Positions 7,030 through 14,823 of a DNA stretch of 36,741 bases are shown here, one piece after another (position 1 is the first letter of the stretch; every line of letters starts with the position of its first letter). The stretch spans positions 1 to 36,741 of the forward strand of contig JACRDA010000033.1 in NCBI GenBank assembly GCA_016212965.1, given 5' to 3'. Under the pieces are notes generated by a model, which was not told where the DNA came from, searched no databases, and saw only the letters and a list, made by a program, of their open reading frames with translations. A program made the position numbers and the translations under genes. Origin of the DNA: Myxococcales bacterium (GTDB taxonomy: Bacteria > Myxococcota_A > Polyangia > Polyangiales > Polyangiaceae).

Positions 7030-8430
7030 TCAGCGCGGGCGGCCCTGCGCGATCCAGCTCTCGACGATCTGGATGTCCTCCGGCGGCAGGGCCGGCAGGC
7101 CGAGCGGCATCCCGCGGATCTCGGGGTTCACCTGGCCCGCCTCTTCGGCCTGCCGCGCCAAGAGCGCGCCGAGCAATCTCGGCGTCCCGTCGGACAGGGG
7201 CGCGAAGATGCTGCGGCGCTCGCCCTGGTCATCGAGCGCCCCGGCGAGGGTGCTCTCGTAGTCCTTCAGGTTCAGGCCGCGCGGTTTGAAGCCGAAGCCA
7301 CCCGTGTTGCCGGCGCCGCCGTCGCCGCGCGCGATGTCCGGGTCCGAGTGACAGTGCCGGCACGTCATGCCGAGGACGCGCTCGGAGACCTCCTGGTAGC
7401 CGACGCGCCGCTCGAGCACCGGCAGCCGCGCGGGGATGGGCTTCGGCGGCGCGGCCTCGAGGGGCGCCCGGAGCACGTAGGCCGTAAGATCGCGGATCTC
7501 GTCCGGCCCGAGCTCCGTCTTGGGCATCGGCGTGTCGTCCTTGATGCCCTTCGGGTTGGCGATCCACTCGTACACCGTGCGCACGGACAGCTGGTCGCGC
7601 GCGTTGCGCAGGTCGGGGGCGAGCGCGACGGGGGCGCGCTCCTCGAAGGCGTAGTGCTCGTCGGCGAGCGGTGGCGGCGCCTCCGGCAGCGCGGCCACGC
7701 CCGTGAAGCTGTGGCAGGCGCCGCAGCCCTTCTCCTCGATGAGCTTGCGGCCACGCGCGAGGTCGGCGCCTGCCAGCGATGGCTCCTCGGGCACGGTCGC
7801 GAGCCGCTCGCGCGTCACGTAGGCTGCGAGGTCGCGCGCCTGCTCGGCGTCGAGCGCGAGCCGCGGCATCGTCGGGCGCAGGAGCGGGCGCAGGTCGTAG
7901 GGCGCCAGCAGGAAGCGCTCGATCCACGCCGGGTCGTAGCGGCGGCCGGCGCCGAGCAGCGACGGCACGTCGCGCGCGTAGGCGATGTGCGGCTTCCACT
8001 TCGCGATGGCGGTGCTGCTCGCGCCCTTGAACTTGTCGGCGAGAACGTCCTGGTGGCAGTGGAAGCAGTGCTTCTCCATCGCGACGGGCGGCACGTCGAG
8101 CCCGTCGTGGCAGCGCCCGCACTCGAACTGCGTCGCGAGCTCGCGCCCGCGCGCCGGATCACCCGGTCGCAGCACGGGCGCCGCCGCGGCGGCCGCCGTC
8201 GGGCTCGACGCGCCGTGCGCCGCAGTCGCGCTGTCCTCGGCCGCCGGTGCGGCCGTCGCGAGGGCCGTCTCGGGTCCCGGCCGCGGCTCCTCGCGCTCGC
8301 TGCCGCAGCCCGTGAAGAGCGCGAGCCCGAGCCCGAGCGCGAGCGCCGCGACCGGCGCCGCCCAGCCAGCCCACATCTGCCATCCGTGCGCGGTCCCGTG
8401 CGCCGGCGCCGAGCCCTTGCTTCGATCCAT
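7030..8430 (-). CDS. Tetraheme c-type cytochrome lipoprotein
   Basis: 466 residues, ATG 8430 with ribosome-binding site GAGGTGA six bases upstream. A hydrophobic segment ends in lipobox LFTGC, so Cys42 is probably lipidated. There are four CxxCH heme sites: C104GRCH, C122FHCH, C236GACH and C357RHCH. The first two lie close together, as in a diheme module. The third and fourth each sit in their own cytochrome c-like segment. Likely axial methionines include RPTMPR (Met188) and DDTPMPK (Met302). The protein is probably a periplasmic electron carrier or the diheme-type subunit of a larger oxidoreductase. No catalytic partner gene is next to it, so the redox partner is unknown. A conserved C-terminal helix (PPEDIQIVESWIAQG) is typical of cytochrome c class I folds. 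Confidence 0.87.
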   Translation of the reverse strand: MDRSKGSAPAHGTAHGWQMWAGWAAPVAALALGLGLALFTGCGSEREEPRPGPETALATAAPAAEDSATAAHGASSPTAAAAAAPVLRPGDPARGRELATQFECGRCHDGLDVPPVAMEKHCFHCHQDVLADKFKGASSTAIAKWKPHIAYARDVPSLLGAGRRYDPAWIERFLLAPYDLRPLLRPTMPRLALDAEQARDLAAYVTRERLATVPEEPSLAGADLARGRKLIEEKGCGACHSFTGVAALPEAPPPLADEHYAFEERAPVALAPDLRNARDQLSVRTVYEWIANPKGIKDDTPMPKTELGPDEIRDLTAYVLRAPLEAAPPKPIPARLPVLERRVGYQEVSERVLGMTCRHCHSDPDIARGDGGAGNTGGFGFKPRGLNLKDYESTLAGALDDQGERRSIFAPLSDGTPRLLGALLARQAEEAGQVNPEIRGMPLGLPALPPEDIQIVESWIAQGRPR

Positions 8431-8474
8431 GCCGTCACCTCGACTCTACCGAGTGGCTCGCACGCGCGGCGCAC

Positions 8475-8520
8475 AAAAACGAGGGAGGCCGAAGGCGTCG
8501 CACCTCCAGCCTCCCGCTCG
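8475..8520 (-). terminator. Intrinsic terminator of the 8556-9257 gene
   Basis: On the minus strand GGGAGGC (8515-8509) pairs with GCCTCCC (8489-8483) around a loop that can fold further. The stem is followed by TCG and five Ts (8479-8475). It sits 35 bp after the stop at 8556 and before the cytochrome start at 8430, so it separates the two same-strand genes. Confidence 0.8.
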
Positions 8521-8555
8521 TCCAGGCACCGCGCGCCGGTTCGTGGCGCGAAGGC

Positions 8556-9257
8556 TCAGGTGTCGCCGGCGAACTTGCCCGTGACCTGGCACAGGCTGTC
8601 GCTCTTCGCCATCGCGGTGCAGCGCTTGAGCGCCTGCTCGCTGCCGCTCTTGTCGCCGCTGCCGTTGCGCAGGCGCGCGAGCGCCGCGTAGCCCTCGGGA
8701 CTCGCCACGAGGTCCTTGTCGGCGAGCCCGCCGAGGAGCTTGAGCGCCTCTTCCTGGTGCGCGGGCACCTTGCTCATCGCCTCGCCGAGCTCGGTCTGGA
8801 GCGCCGGGTCGTTCTTCTTCTGCTCGTTCAGCGCGCGCAGGGCCTGCACCGACCACTCGAGGTTCGCGCTGCGGTCCTCGGCCTTCGTGCCGACCCACGA
8901 GCCGATCATCTCGTAGGGCAGCTCCTTGTCGATCTTCGAGAGCGCGCCGTCCATGCGGACGGTCGAGACCGCGAGCGCGCGCAGCGCCCGACCCATGATC
9001 GGGTCGCGCCCGGGCTTCGAGGTCACGATGTGGGGGATCATGCGCAGCACGCTGCCGGCGACCGCCACGTACTCGCCCTGCTCGAGCGACTTCTCGGCCA
9101 TCGCCATGCCGGCGATGCGGTAGTCGATCTCGACCTCGGGCACCCAAGCGCCACCGCAAGCCTGCGCGTCCGAGGAGACCGCCGCGACACCGAGCGCGGC
9201 CGTGACGCCGAGGGCGAGGAAGACGTTGCGGACGACGGAAAGGGTCTTGGTGGTCAT
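8556..9257 (-). CDS. Secreted alpha-helical-repeat protein of unknown function
   Basis: 233 residues, ATG 9257 with a strong GGAGGAG ribosome-binding site. Residues 1-33 are a signal peptide (VRNVFLALGVTAALGVAAVSSDAQA, cleavage likely after AQA). A Cys-Gly-Gly motif begins the mature protein (ACGGAWVPEVEIDYRIAGMAMAEKSLEQGEY). The rest is helical with degenerate TPR-like spacing: RALRALAVSTVRM, ALRALNEQKKNDPALQTELG and EGYAALARLRNGSGDKSGSEQALKRC. The C-terminus carries two Cys (RCTAMAKSDSLCQV) that could pair. The CGG(A/S) plus TPR layout is frequent in myxobacterial periplasmic proteins. No enzyme motif is seen. It is monocistronic between a long upstream gap and its own terminator. Confidence 0.8.
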   Translation of the reverse strand: MTTKTLSVVRNVFLALGVTAALGVAAVSSDAQACGGAWVPEVEIDYRIAGMAMAEKSLEQGEYVAVAGSVLRMIPHIVTSKPGRDPIMGRALRALAVSTVRMDGALSKIDKELPYEMIGSWVGTKAEDRSANLEWSVQALRALNEQKKNDPALQTELGEAMSKVPAHQEEALKLLGGLADKDLVASPEGYAALARLRNGSGDKSGSEQALKRCTAMAKSDSLCQVTGKFAGDT

Positions 9258-9625
9258 GGGCTCCTCCGGGAGGCTTGCGGCTCGTTCTGCCATCGCGTCC
9301 AGGCTCGCGTGTGTGACAACGGCACTTGCGGGAAGTTTCTTCGTTTCGTGTGCGCTGGATGAGTTCGACGTGCGACGCGGGGCTTCGATTGAAGCGAAGC
9401 GAAAAAAACGTGCTGTGGGCGCGCAGCGGACATGTCGGACGATGTGGGCGTCGCGCGCTCGCGTCCGGCTCATGCGACCCATACGCCCATCCAGCCCTAC
9501 CACTTCCCCACTTCCGGCGCCTGCGCTTGCGCGCCGCGACGGTAGGTCGCGGCGTGTAGGACCTCGACCCACCTTGACGGCGCGCGGGCGCTCGTCGACA
9601 CGGCGTCCCTCACCGGGAGCCTGCC
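9258..9625. other. 368-bp divergent intergenic region
   Basis: The region separates the minus-strand helical-repeat gene and the plus-strand deaminase gene. Both translation starts have ribosome-binding sites at its edges (GGAGGAG; GGGAG at 9619-9623). It is locally AT-richer around 9330-9415, with a GAAGCGAAGCG repeat and a run of A at 9403-9409, and may hold promoters for both genes. TTGACG at 9573 could be a -35 for the deaminase, but no good -10 follows. I see no RNA gene or short ORF I can support. Confidence 0.5.
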
Positions 9626-10081
9626 ATGAGCGACAAGCGAGCGAGCTGGGACGAGTACTTCATGCGCATCGCGCGCGAGGTGGCCTCGCGATCGACCTGC
9701 CACCGCAAGCACGTCGGAGCCGTCATCGTGCGCGACAAGTGCATCCTCGCGACCGGCTACAACGGCTCCTTGCGCGGCCACGCCCACTGCGACGAGGTCG
9801 GCCACATGATGGAGGACGGGCACTGCGTGCGGACCATCCACGCGGAGGCGAACGCCGTCATCCAGGCGGCCCGCCACGGCGCGCGCATCGACGGCGCGGA
9901 CATCTACGTGACCGCGTCGCCGTGCTGGAACTGCTTCAAGATGGTGGCGAACGCCGGCATCCGCCGCATCGTGTACGGCGAGTTCTACCGCGACGAGCGC
10001 ATCTTCGACTTCGCGCGCGACCTCGGCATCGCGCTCGTGGACATCGCGCCCGCGGCCGAGCCTCCCGCCGCGCAGCCCTAG
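9626..10081 (+). CDS. Deoxycytidylate (dCMP) deaminase
   Basis: 151 residues, ATG 9626 after GGGAG. The zinc-dependent cytidine/deoxycytidylate deaminase fold is clear: H72-A-E74-A-N and P99-C100-W-N-C103 provide the zinc ligands and catalytic Glu. Upstream SRSTCHRKHVGAVIV and ATGYNGSLRGHAHCDEVGH are typical of the dCMP deaminase (ComEB-like) branch, which has an extra Cys/His-rich insertion. The product dUMP feeds thymidylate synthesis in the cytosol. Length and motifs are those of a complete enzyme. The last 12 residues are a Pro/Ala tail. The gene converges on the sulfatase-like gene with only 34 bp between the stops. Confidence 0.93.
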   Translation: MSDKRASWDEYFMRIAREVASRSTCHRKHVGAVIVRDKCILATGYNGSLRGHAHCDEVGHMMEDGHCVRTIHAEANAVIQAARHGARIDGADIYVTASPCWNCFKMVANAGIRRIVYGEFYRDERIFDFARDLGIALVDIAPAAEPPAAQP

Positions 10082-10115
10082 ATCGGGCTTCGGGCGCCGG
10101 GCTCGAGCCGCAGCG

Positions 10116-11612
10116 CTACCCGTCCTTCGCCGGCTTCTTCGGCGCCTTCTTCTTCGCGTCGGAAGCGCCCTTGCCCGGCTCGTCCGGACCCTGCGGGCCG
10201 TCGGCCGCGCCGCCGCCCTTCAGCTTGTTGCCGCCGTAGGGGTGGATGCGCGGCACCTTCGCCCACGCGCTCTCGAAAGCGGCCTTCATCTCGGCGAGGG
10301 CGGCGGGCTCGGCCTTGGCGATGTCCTTCGTCTCGCCAGGGTCCTCGTCGAGGTCGTAGAGCGCGAAGCGCCGGTCGTCGATGTCGACGACGAGCTTGTA
10401 ACGGCCCTTCAGGATGGCGCGCGCCGGCGGGTTGTGGCTGTCGGCCGGCAGGTCGAGCAGGATGGGCTCGCGGTCGTCGGGCGGCGCGCCGCCGATGAGC
10501 TCCGGCGCGAGGCTCCGGCCCTGGATGCCGGGCACGTCCGGGCTCTGTCCCATGAGCTCGAGCACCGTCGGGGCGAGGTCGATGTGCGAGCGGCGCTCCG
10601 TCACCCGGCGCGGCGCCTGATCGGGCAGGTGGAAGAACCAGGGCACGTGCGTGACCACCTCCCAGAGCGCGAAGCCGTGTCGGTAGTAGTTCTTGTGCTC
10701 GCCGAACCCCTCGCCGTGATCGGCGCTCACGACGACGGCCGTCCGCGGCCACCACGCTTGCTGGCGGCAGAAGGCGAGCAGGCGCTCGATCTGGAGGTCC
10801 GTGTAGAACATCTCGTTGTCGTAGAGGTCGCGCCCCTTGCTGCCGAAGTCCGGCGACTCCTTGTGCTTCTTGTAGACGTCGTGCGGATCCATGTAGTGGA
10901 GCCACAGGAAGAACGGCCCGCCGGTGTTCTTCGCGTCGCCCAGCATCTCGACCGCCAGATCGGTGAGCTTGTCGCCCGTCACCGACTCGTCCGTCGTGGC
11001 GTTGAACTTGATGCCCGGCACCATGCGCCACACGTCGAAGCCCTGGTTCAGGTTCTTGCCCCGATCGAAGTAGGCGTGGGCGTGCGCTCCGAGCGTGCGC
11101 ACCCCCGCCGACTGCAGGAGCTCGGTGAAGAAGACGTTGCCGGGGGCGTAGGCCGTGAAGAAGGCGCCGTCGCGGTAGAGCGTGGACGGGTACCGGCCCG
11201 TGAGGAAGGCGGCGACGCTCTTCGCCGTGTAGCTCGAGACCGTGTAGGCGCGGTCGTAGACGATGCTCTCGCGCGCGAGCTTCGTCAGGTTCGGCGCGAT
11301 GTCGCGCGCGTAGCCGGCCCAGGGCATGTCCGCGCGCATGCTGTCCACGGTGACCAGCAGCACGTTGAGGGGCTGACGTGCCGGCGGCACCGCGCTCGCC
11401 GGGCTGCTCGCGCTCGGCGCCGCGGTCGGCGCGCCGGCGACGTCCTTCGGGCTGCTCGCCTCGGCACCGGTCGCGGCGCCGCTCGAGGTGCGCACCGGCT
11501 CGGCGCCGCTCGAGGTGCTGCACGCGGCGAGCAGCCAGGCGAGCCAGGCCCACGCGCGGCGCGTGGCGGACAGGGTCGGGCAGCCGTCGGCTGCGGAGGA
11601 GCGCGGTGTCAC
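10116..11612 (-). CDS. Sulfatase-fold lipoprotein without a formylglycine motif (alkaline-phosphatase superfamily)
   Basis: 498 residues, predicted GTG start at 11612. A hydrophobic segment (WAWLAWLLAAC) ends in lipobox Cys31, then a Ser/Ala/Thr linker. The sulfatase domain starts at about residue 80 (LNVLLVTVDSMRADMP; metal-binding Asp) and continues with SADHGEGFGEHKNYY (metal-binding Asp-His) and HVPWFFHLPD. The active-site segment is S127-Y-T-A-K131 followed by SVAAFLTGRYP, where sulfatases have C/S-x-P/A-x-R. The formylglycine precursor sequence is therefore not conserved, and Ser127 or Thr129 may act directly, as Thr does in phosphoethanolamine or glycerophosphate transferases. The last 60 residues are Lys/Gly/Pro-rich. 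The substrate is unknown; an exported phosphate-ester or sulfate-ester enzyme is the likely class. No strong ribosome-binding site is visible. Confidence 0.8.
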   Translation of the reverse strand: MTPRSSAADGCPTLSATRRAWAWLAWLLAACSTSSGAEPVRTSSGAATGAEASSPKDVAGAPTAAPSASSPASAVPPARQPLNVLLVTVDSMRADMPWAGYARDIAPNLTKLARESIVYDRAYTVSSYTAKSVAAFLTGRYPSTLYRDGAFFTAYAPGNVFFTELLQSAGVRTLGAHAHAYFDRGKNLNQGFDVWRMVPGIKFNATTDESVTGDKLTDLAVEMLGDAKNTGGPFFLWLHYMDPHDVYKKHKESPDFGSKGRDLYDNEMFYTDLQIERLLAFCRQQAWWPRTAVVVSADHGEGFGEHKNYYRHGFALWEVVTHVPWFFHLPDQAPRRVTERRSHIDLAPTVLELMGQSPDVPGIQGRSLAPELIGGAPPDDREPILLDLPADSHNPPARAILKGRYKLVVDIDDRRFALYDLDEDPGETKDIAKAEPAALAEMKAAFESAWAKVPRIHPYGGNKLKGGGAADGPQGPDEPGKGASDAKKKAPKKPAKDG

Positions 11613-11680
11613 GAGGGCGGGGGTTAGCTCGAAACGTGCGGCCGCGCCAGGGGGCGCAGGCGGCGCGCGGGCACGCCTGG

Positions 11681-13582
11681 TCAGCGACAGCTCGCAAGCA
11701 CGTGCTCGGGCGGGCGCCCCAGCCGGAAGTCGTCGCGCCGCGCAGACAGCCACCGCAGCCAGTCGCGGCACGCGGCCGCCGGGGCGAGCACCGCGGCGTC
11801 GGGCCGCTGCGTGAGCACCGCGAGCACGCGCTGGGCGTTGAAGGACAGGAAATCGGGGCCGCTCGCCGCGCGCACGAGCTCCCAGAGGTTCTTCTGGTGC
11901 AGCTCGCCGATGCGGTAGCCGGCCGCCTGGAAGCCGGCGCAGAGCCACGCCCCGCGGGGCTGGCCGCGCTGGCGCTTCACCCAGGTCTGCCACTCGGCGA
12001 GCGTCCGGGCGCGCACGCGCGGGTCGCCGTCGTCACCACCGCCGCCGAAGGAGCGGTTCGCGAGCCGGGCGAGCGCCTGCCCCGCGCTCGTCCGCGTCCC
12101 TCCGTCCTCGGCCGCGACGAGCGGTACCAGCACCGGCACCGGCTCGAGCCGCTCCGAGCGACCTGCGGCCTCGAGCAAGGTCGGCCAGACGCGCTCGTCG
12201 CGCGCGCGTGCCGCGGGCTCGAGCCACGTGAGCGGGGCCGGCAGCTCGGGCACGGCGTACGGCAGCAAGGCCCCGAGGCCCCAGGCGAGCCCGCCGGGCG
12301 TGCTCGCCAGCCAGGCGAGGCCCGGGGCCGCGGCTCGCAGGCTGAGCGGACTCTGGGCCGCGATGGCGTCGCGGAAGAAGCTCCCGGCCGTGTCGCCGCC
12401 GATCGCGGCGATGGCGCCGAGCAGCGCGAGCGCCACCTCGTCGCTCGGCTCCTCGGCGAAGCGTGCGACCAGGCGCGGAGCCTCGTCCGCGCCCCCGAGC
12501 GTGCCGAGCGCCCGCGCCGCTGCCGCACGCACCGCGAGGTCTTCGTCGTCGAGCCGTGCGGCCACGCGGCCGGCCTGGGGACGGGACCCGAGCAGCTCGA
12601 GCCGCTCGATCCCGCGACGCCGCGCCGTCGCGTCGGAGGCCTCGAGCTGTGCGACCGCCTGCGCCTCGCGTCGCCGTGCGGCGTCTTCGTGGAGATCCGC
12701 CCAGGGCTGCACCACGCCCTCGTTGCGGCATCCGCCCTCGACGTCCCGGGCGCTGCAGTAGATGCGCACGTGCAGGTGGTCGGCGTGTCCCGCCTGGGGC
12801 CACAGCATGGCCGCGGCGCGCTCGACGAGCGCCGGCGGGTCGCCCGCCTGCTTGGCCTGGAGCAGGATCTTGCGCTTCAGCGACGGGGCGACGAACAGGT
12901 ATTGCACCGCCACGCGGGGGTGGCCGGCGAGCGCCTTGACGAGGATCCAGGTGCGCGCCGCGTCGAGCTTGAGGCCCTGCGCCGGGCTCACGCCCTGGTC
13001 GTTGAGGGGCACGAGGTCGGGTGGGTCGACGGGCTTGCCGCGCGCGTCGGTGTAGGCGAACGCCACGTCGGCATCGCGGCCCGTGTTGTGGCTGACCGAC
13101 CAGGCGATGTCGCCCCCGCCGCGGCGCGCCACGTCGCCGATCCACAGGCGCGCGCCGGTCGCCGCGTGAAAGCTCCCCGCCGCGTCGGTCAGGAGCTCGA
13201 CCATCTCGGCCGTGCCCCACCCGAGGTCGCGCGCCTTCTGCCGCGGCAGGATGCCGAGCGTCGCGTCCTCCGCGACCGCGCGCGCGTTGACGAGCAGGCC
13301 GCGCGCGCTCGAGCCCACCGACACCGACACATCCGCGGGCTCGTCGTCGAAGAACGGGAAGTACGGCTCCTCGAACGGGGCCGCGCCGGCAGGGGCTGCG
13401 ACCGCGGGGACCGCGCCCGAGCCCGCGGCACCGCCGAGCGCGCCGGCTGCGCTCTCGGTCGGCGCCGGCATTGCCGGATCGGTCGACGCCGGCGCTTGGC
13501 CACACGCCACCGCGCCGAGCAGGGCGCCGAGCGCGAGCGCCCCGCTCCTCCTTGCCAGCCATGTCGCCCGGGCGCCGTGCAC
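11681..13582 (-). CDS. MepA-like (M74) murein endopeptidase lipoprotein with HEAT-like C-terminal half
   Basis: 633 residues. From GTG 13582 the protein begins with a lipoprotein signal ending in GAVAC27, followed by a Pro/Ala/Ser linker. Residues about 85-290 match penicillin-insensitive murein endopeptidase MepA: SH165NTGRD170AD (zinc site, HxxGxD type) and GH266ADH269LH271VRI. These enzymes cleave the D-Ala-mDAP cross-link. The rest (about 300-560) is a string of about 30-residue helical pairs (RIELLGSRPQ..., VRAAAARALGTLGG, DEVALALLGAIAAIGGD, AGQALARLANRSFG) resembling HEAT or PBS-lyase repeats. This is an unusual addition to MepA, possibly a docking scaffold. A longer in-frame start (ATG 13687) would run through the SRP RNA gene and is unlikely. 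It lies 68 bp upstream of the sulfatase-like gene on the same strand. Confidence 0.8.
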   Translation of the reverse strand: MHGARATWLARRSGALALGALLGAVACGQAPASTDPAMPAPTESAAGALGGAAGSGAVPAVAAPAGAAPFEEPYFPFFDDEPADVSVSVGSSARGLLVNARAVAEDATLGILPRQKARDLGWGTAEMVELLTDAAGSFHAATGARLWIGDVARRGGGDIAWSVSHNTGRDADVAFAYTDARGKPVDPPDLVPLNDQGVSPAQGLKLDAARTWILVKALAGHPRVAVQYLFVAPSLKRKILLQAKQAGDPPALVERAAAMLWPQAGHADHLHVRIYCSARDVEGGCRNEGVVQPWADLHEDAARRREAQAVAQLEASDATARRRGIERLELLGSRPQAGRVAARLDDEDLAVRAAAARALGTLGGADEAPRLVARFAEEPSDEVALALLGAIAAIGGDTAGSFFRDAIAAQSPLSLRAAAPGLAWLASTPGGLAWGLGALLPYAVPELPAPLTWLEPAARARDERVWPTLLEAAGRSERLEPVPVLVPLVAAEDGGTRTSAGQALARLANRSFGGGGDDGDPRVRARTLAEWQTWVKRQRGQPRGAWLCAGFQAAGYRIGELHQKNLWELVRAASGPDFLSFNAQRVLAVLTQRPDAAVLAPAAACRDWLRWLSARRDDFRLGRPPEHVLASCR

Positions 13583-13618
13583 GCGCGGAAGGTAGCGAGC
13601 CCGCGCGGCCTCGCCCAG

Positions 13619-13646
13619 AAAAACGGCGGCCGAGCGGTCCGCGGCC
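13619..13646 (-). terminator. Possible second terminator downstream of ffs
   Basis: On the minus strand GGCCG (13646-13642), a 9-nt loop and CGGCC (13632-13628) are followed, after GCCG, by five Ts (13623-13619). The gap between stem and T-run makes it weaker than a standard intrinsic terminator. It would back up the ffs 3' end, which already runs into CCTTTTT at 13664-13658. Confidence 0.35.
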
Positions 13647-13674
13647 CCGGCGGTCAGAGCGGACAAAAAGGAAA

Positions 13675-13753
13675 GGGCCCGCCACACCCGCTTCCCGCTA
13701 CCGTTGCACCCTTCCGGGCCTGGCGGGGTTCACGATGCGCTGTCGGCGGACCC
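13675..13753 (-). ncRNA. ffs: Signal recognition particle RNA (small bacterial SRP / 4.5S RNA)
   Basis: The minus strand carries the hallmark SRP apical loop: GTGAACCCCGCCAGG, CCCGGAAGGG and TGCAACGGTAGC, with the GGAA tetraloop and symmetric-loop sequences bound by Ffh. The ends close perfectly: GGGTCCGCC (13753-13745) pairs with GGCGGGCCC (13683-13675) over nine pairs including one G-U. A T-rich stretch (TTTCCTTTTT) follows and would end transcription. The core is 79 nt, short for the family. A promoter at 13811-13783 predicts a 5' end near 13776 and a transcript of about 100 nt, presumably trimmed. The RNA assembles with Ffh to target inner-membrane and secreted proteins. Confidence 0.93.
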
Positions 13754-13782
13754 ACAGGCGATTCTTGCGAACCGATGTGGCA

Positions 13783-13811
13783 GGTGTAGCGAGCCCGCGC
13801 CTCGCTCGCAA
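13783..13811 (-). promoter_or_regulatory. Candidate promoter of ffs
   Basis: Minus strand: TTGCGA (13811-13806), 17-bp spacer, TACACC (13788-13783), with a predicted start near 13776. It lies in the gap between the phosphoesterase stop (13863) and the SRP RNA core. The -35 and spacing are good; the -10 is only moderate. Confidence 0.5.
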
Positions 13812-13862
13812 GCCCTTTGCGCGTGCCCCGCCCAGCGGAGCGTCGCAGGCCCCGGCTCGCGC

Positions 13863-14717
13863 TCAGGCGCGGTAGACCGCCGTCGCCGTCGGGTAGAGCG
13901 GGCGGAGCCCGCGCGCGGCCAGCTGATAGGCGCTCTCGGCGCGCTCGGCGAGATCCCACTCGAGGTAGACCTTGTCGCCGTCGAAGCAGCCGAAGCTCGT
14001 CGAGATGCAGAGCAGCGGCTCGCGGTCGATGGTGTAGCCCTCGCGCACGACGTCGTGGCCGTAGACCGCCACCGAGAGCTCCGGGTCGATGGCCTGCAGG
14101 AAGGCGCGCGCGCGTGCCGTGGAAGTGGTGCGCGCCCACAGGATCCCGGCGAGGATTTCGTCCACCGGCTGCTCGAAGTCGTCGTGCGTGTCGAGCCGCG
14201 CGAGATCGAGGTCGGAGGCCCGCGTGATGCCCGCGCTCGGCGCGCCGTGGAGCATGCACAGCCCGGCGCGGCGCGCGTAGGCCACGAGCGGCCACTCTGC
14301 GAACCAGGCGCGGATCGCGCCCGAGCGCTCGGGGCCGAGGATGGCATCGAGGCGCCCGGCCTCGTCCGGGAAGAACTTGCTCACGACCGGACCGCCGACG
14401 TGCGCGTGCTCGTGGTTGCCGAGCAGGTAGATGACGCGACCCGGGTGCCGGTCGGCGAGCTCGCGCGCCTCGCCGAGCAGGGTCGCCGAGTCCGCGTGGT
14501 AGTAGCTGCCGAGGTAGTCGGGCCACATCGAGGCCGGGATCTCGGGCCCGTGCACCAGATCGCCGGTCACGACGAGCAGGGCGCCCTCCGGGCTCGCGGC
14601 CACCGCCGCCTCGTAGAGCTCCGCGACGCGGCGGAAATCACGCACGTTGCCCTGCAGGTCCGTCGCGACCAGCAGCTTTCCCCGGTCGGGCAACTGGACC
14701 ACGCGTGCCACGGGCAC
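13863..14717 (-). CDS. Calcineurin-like metallophosphoesterase (Ser/Thr protein phosphatase family)
   Basis: 284 residues. The metal-site series is present in order: VATDLQGNVRDF (D-x-Q in place of D-x-H), VVTGDLVHGPE, LLGNHEHAHVGG, CMLHGAPSAG and VAVYGHDVV. The first motif therefore has Gln where most family members have His. C-terminal LLCISTSFGCFDGDKVYLEWDL is like the bacterial PPP-type phosphatases. It is cytosolic, with no signal peptide. GTG 14717 was chosen because AGGT lies five bases before it; GTG 14711 and an ATG at 14771 are alternatives, the latter adding an Arg-rich stretch without a ribosome-binding site. It could dephosphorylate phosphoproteins, which fits a genome rich in protein kinases, or nucleotides. 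The substrate cannot be read from sequence. Confidence 0.85.
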   Translation of the reverse strand: MPVARVVQLPDRGKLLVATDLQGNVRDFRRVAELYEAAVAASPEGALLVVTGDLVHGPEIPASMWPDYLGSYYHADSATLLGEARELADRHPGRVIYLLGNHEHAHVGGPVVSKFFPDEAGRLDAILGPERSGAIRAWFAEWPLVAYARRAGLCMLHGAPSAGITRASDLDLARLDTHDDFEQPVDEILAGILWARTTSTARARAFLQAIDPELSVAVYGHDVVREGYTIDREPLLCISTSFGCFDGDKVYLEWDLAERAESAYQLAARGLRPLYPTATAVYRA

Positions 14718-14823
14718 ACGATACCTGAAACACCGGGGGCGTGAACCCGGAAGGCCCGCCCGGCGTGCCACCGCACCCGCGCGCTAGGCCGACTCCCGCG
14801 CCCTGTGCCAGAATACCGGCGAC

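Noticed and set aside
13583-13687. N-terminal extension of the MepA-like protein to ATG 13687
   Set aside because: The extension is the SRP RNA 3' half, its T-rich end and a spacer. The lipoprotein signal begins at GTG 13582.
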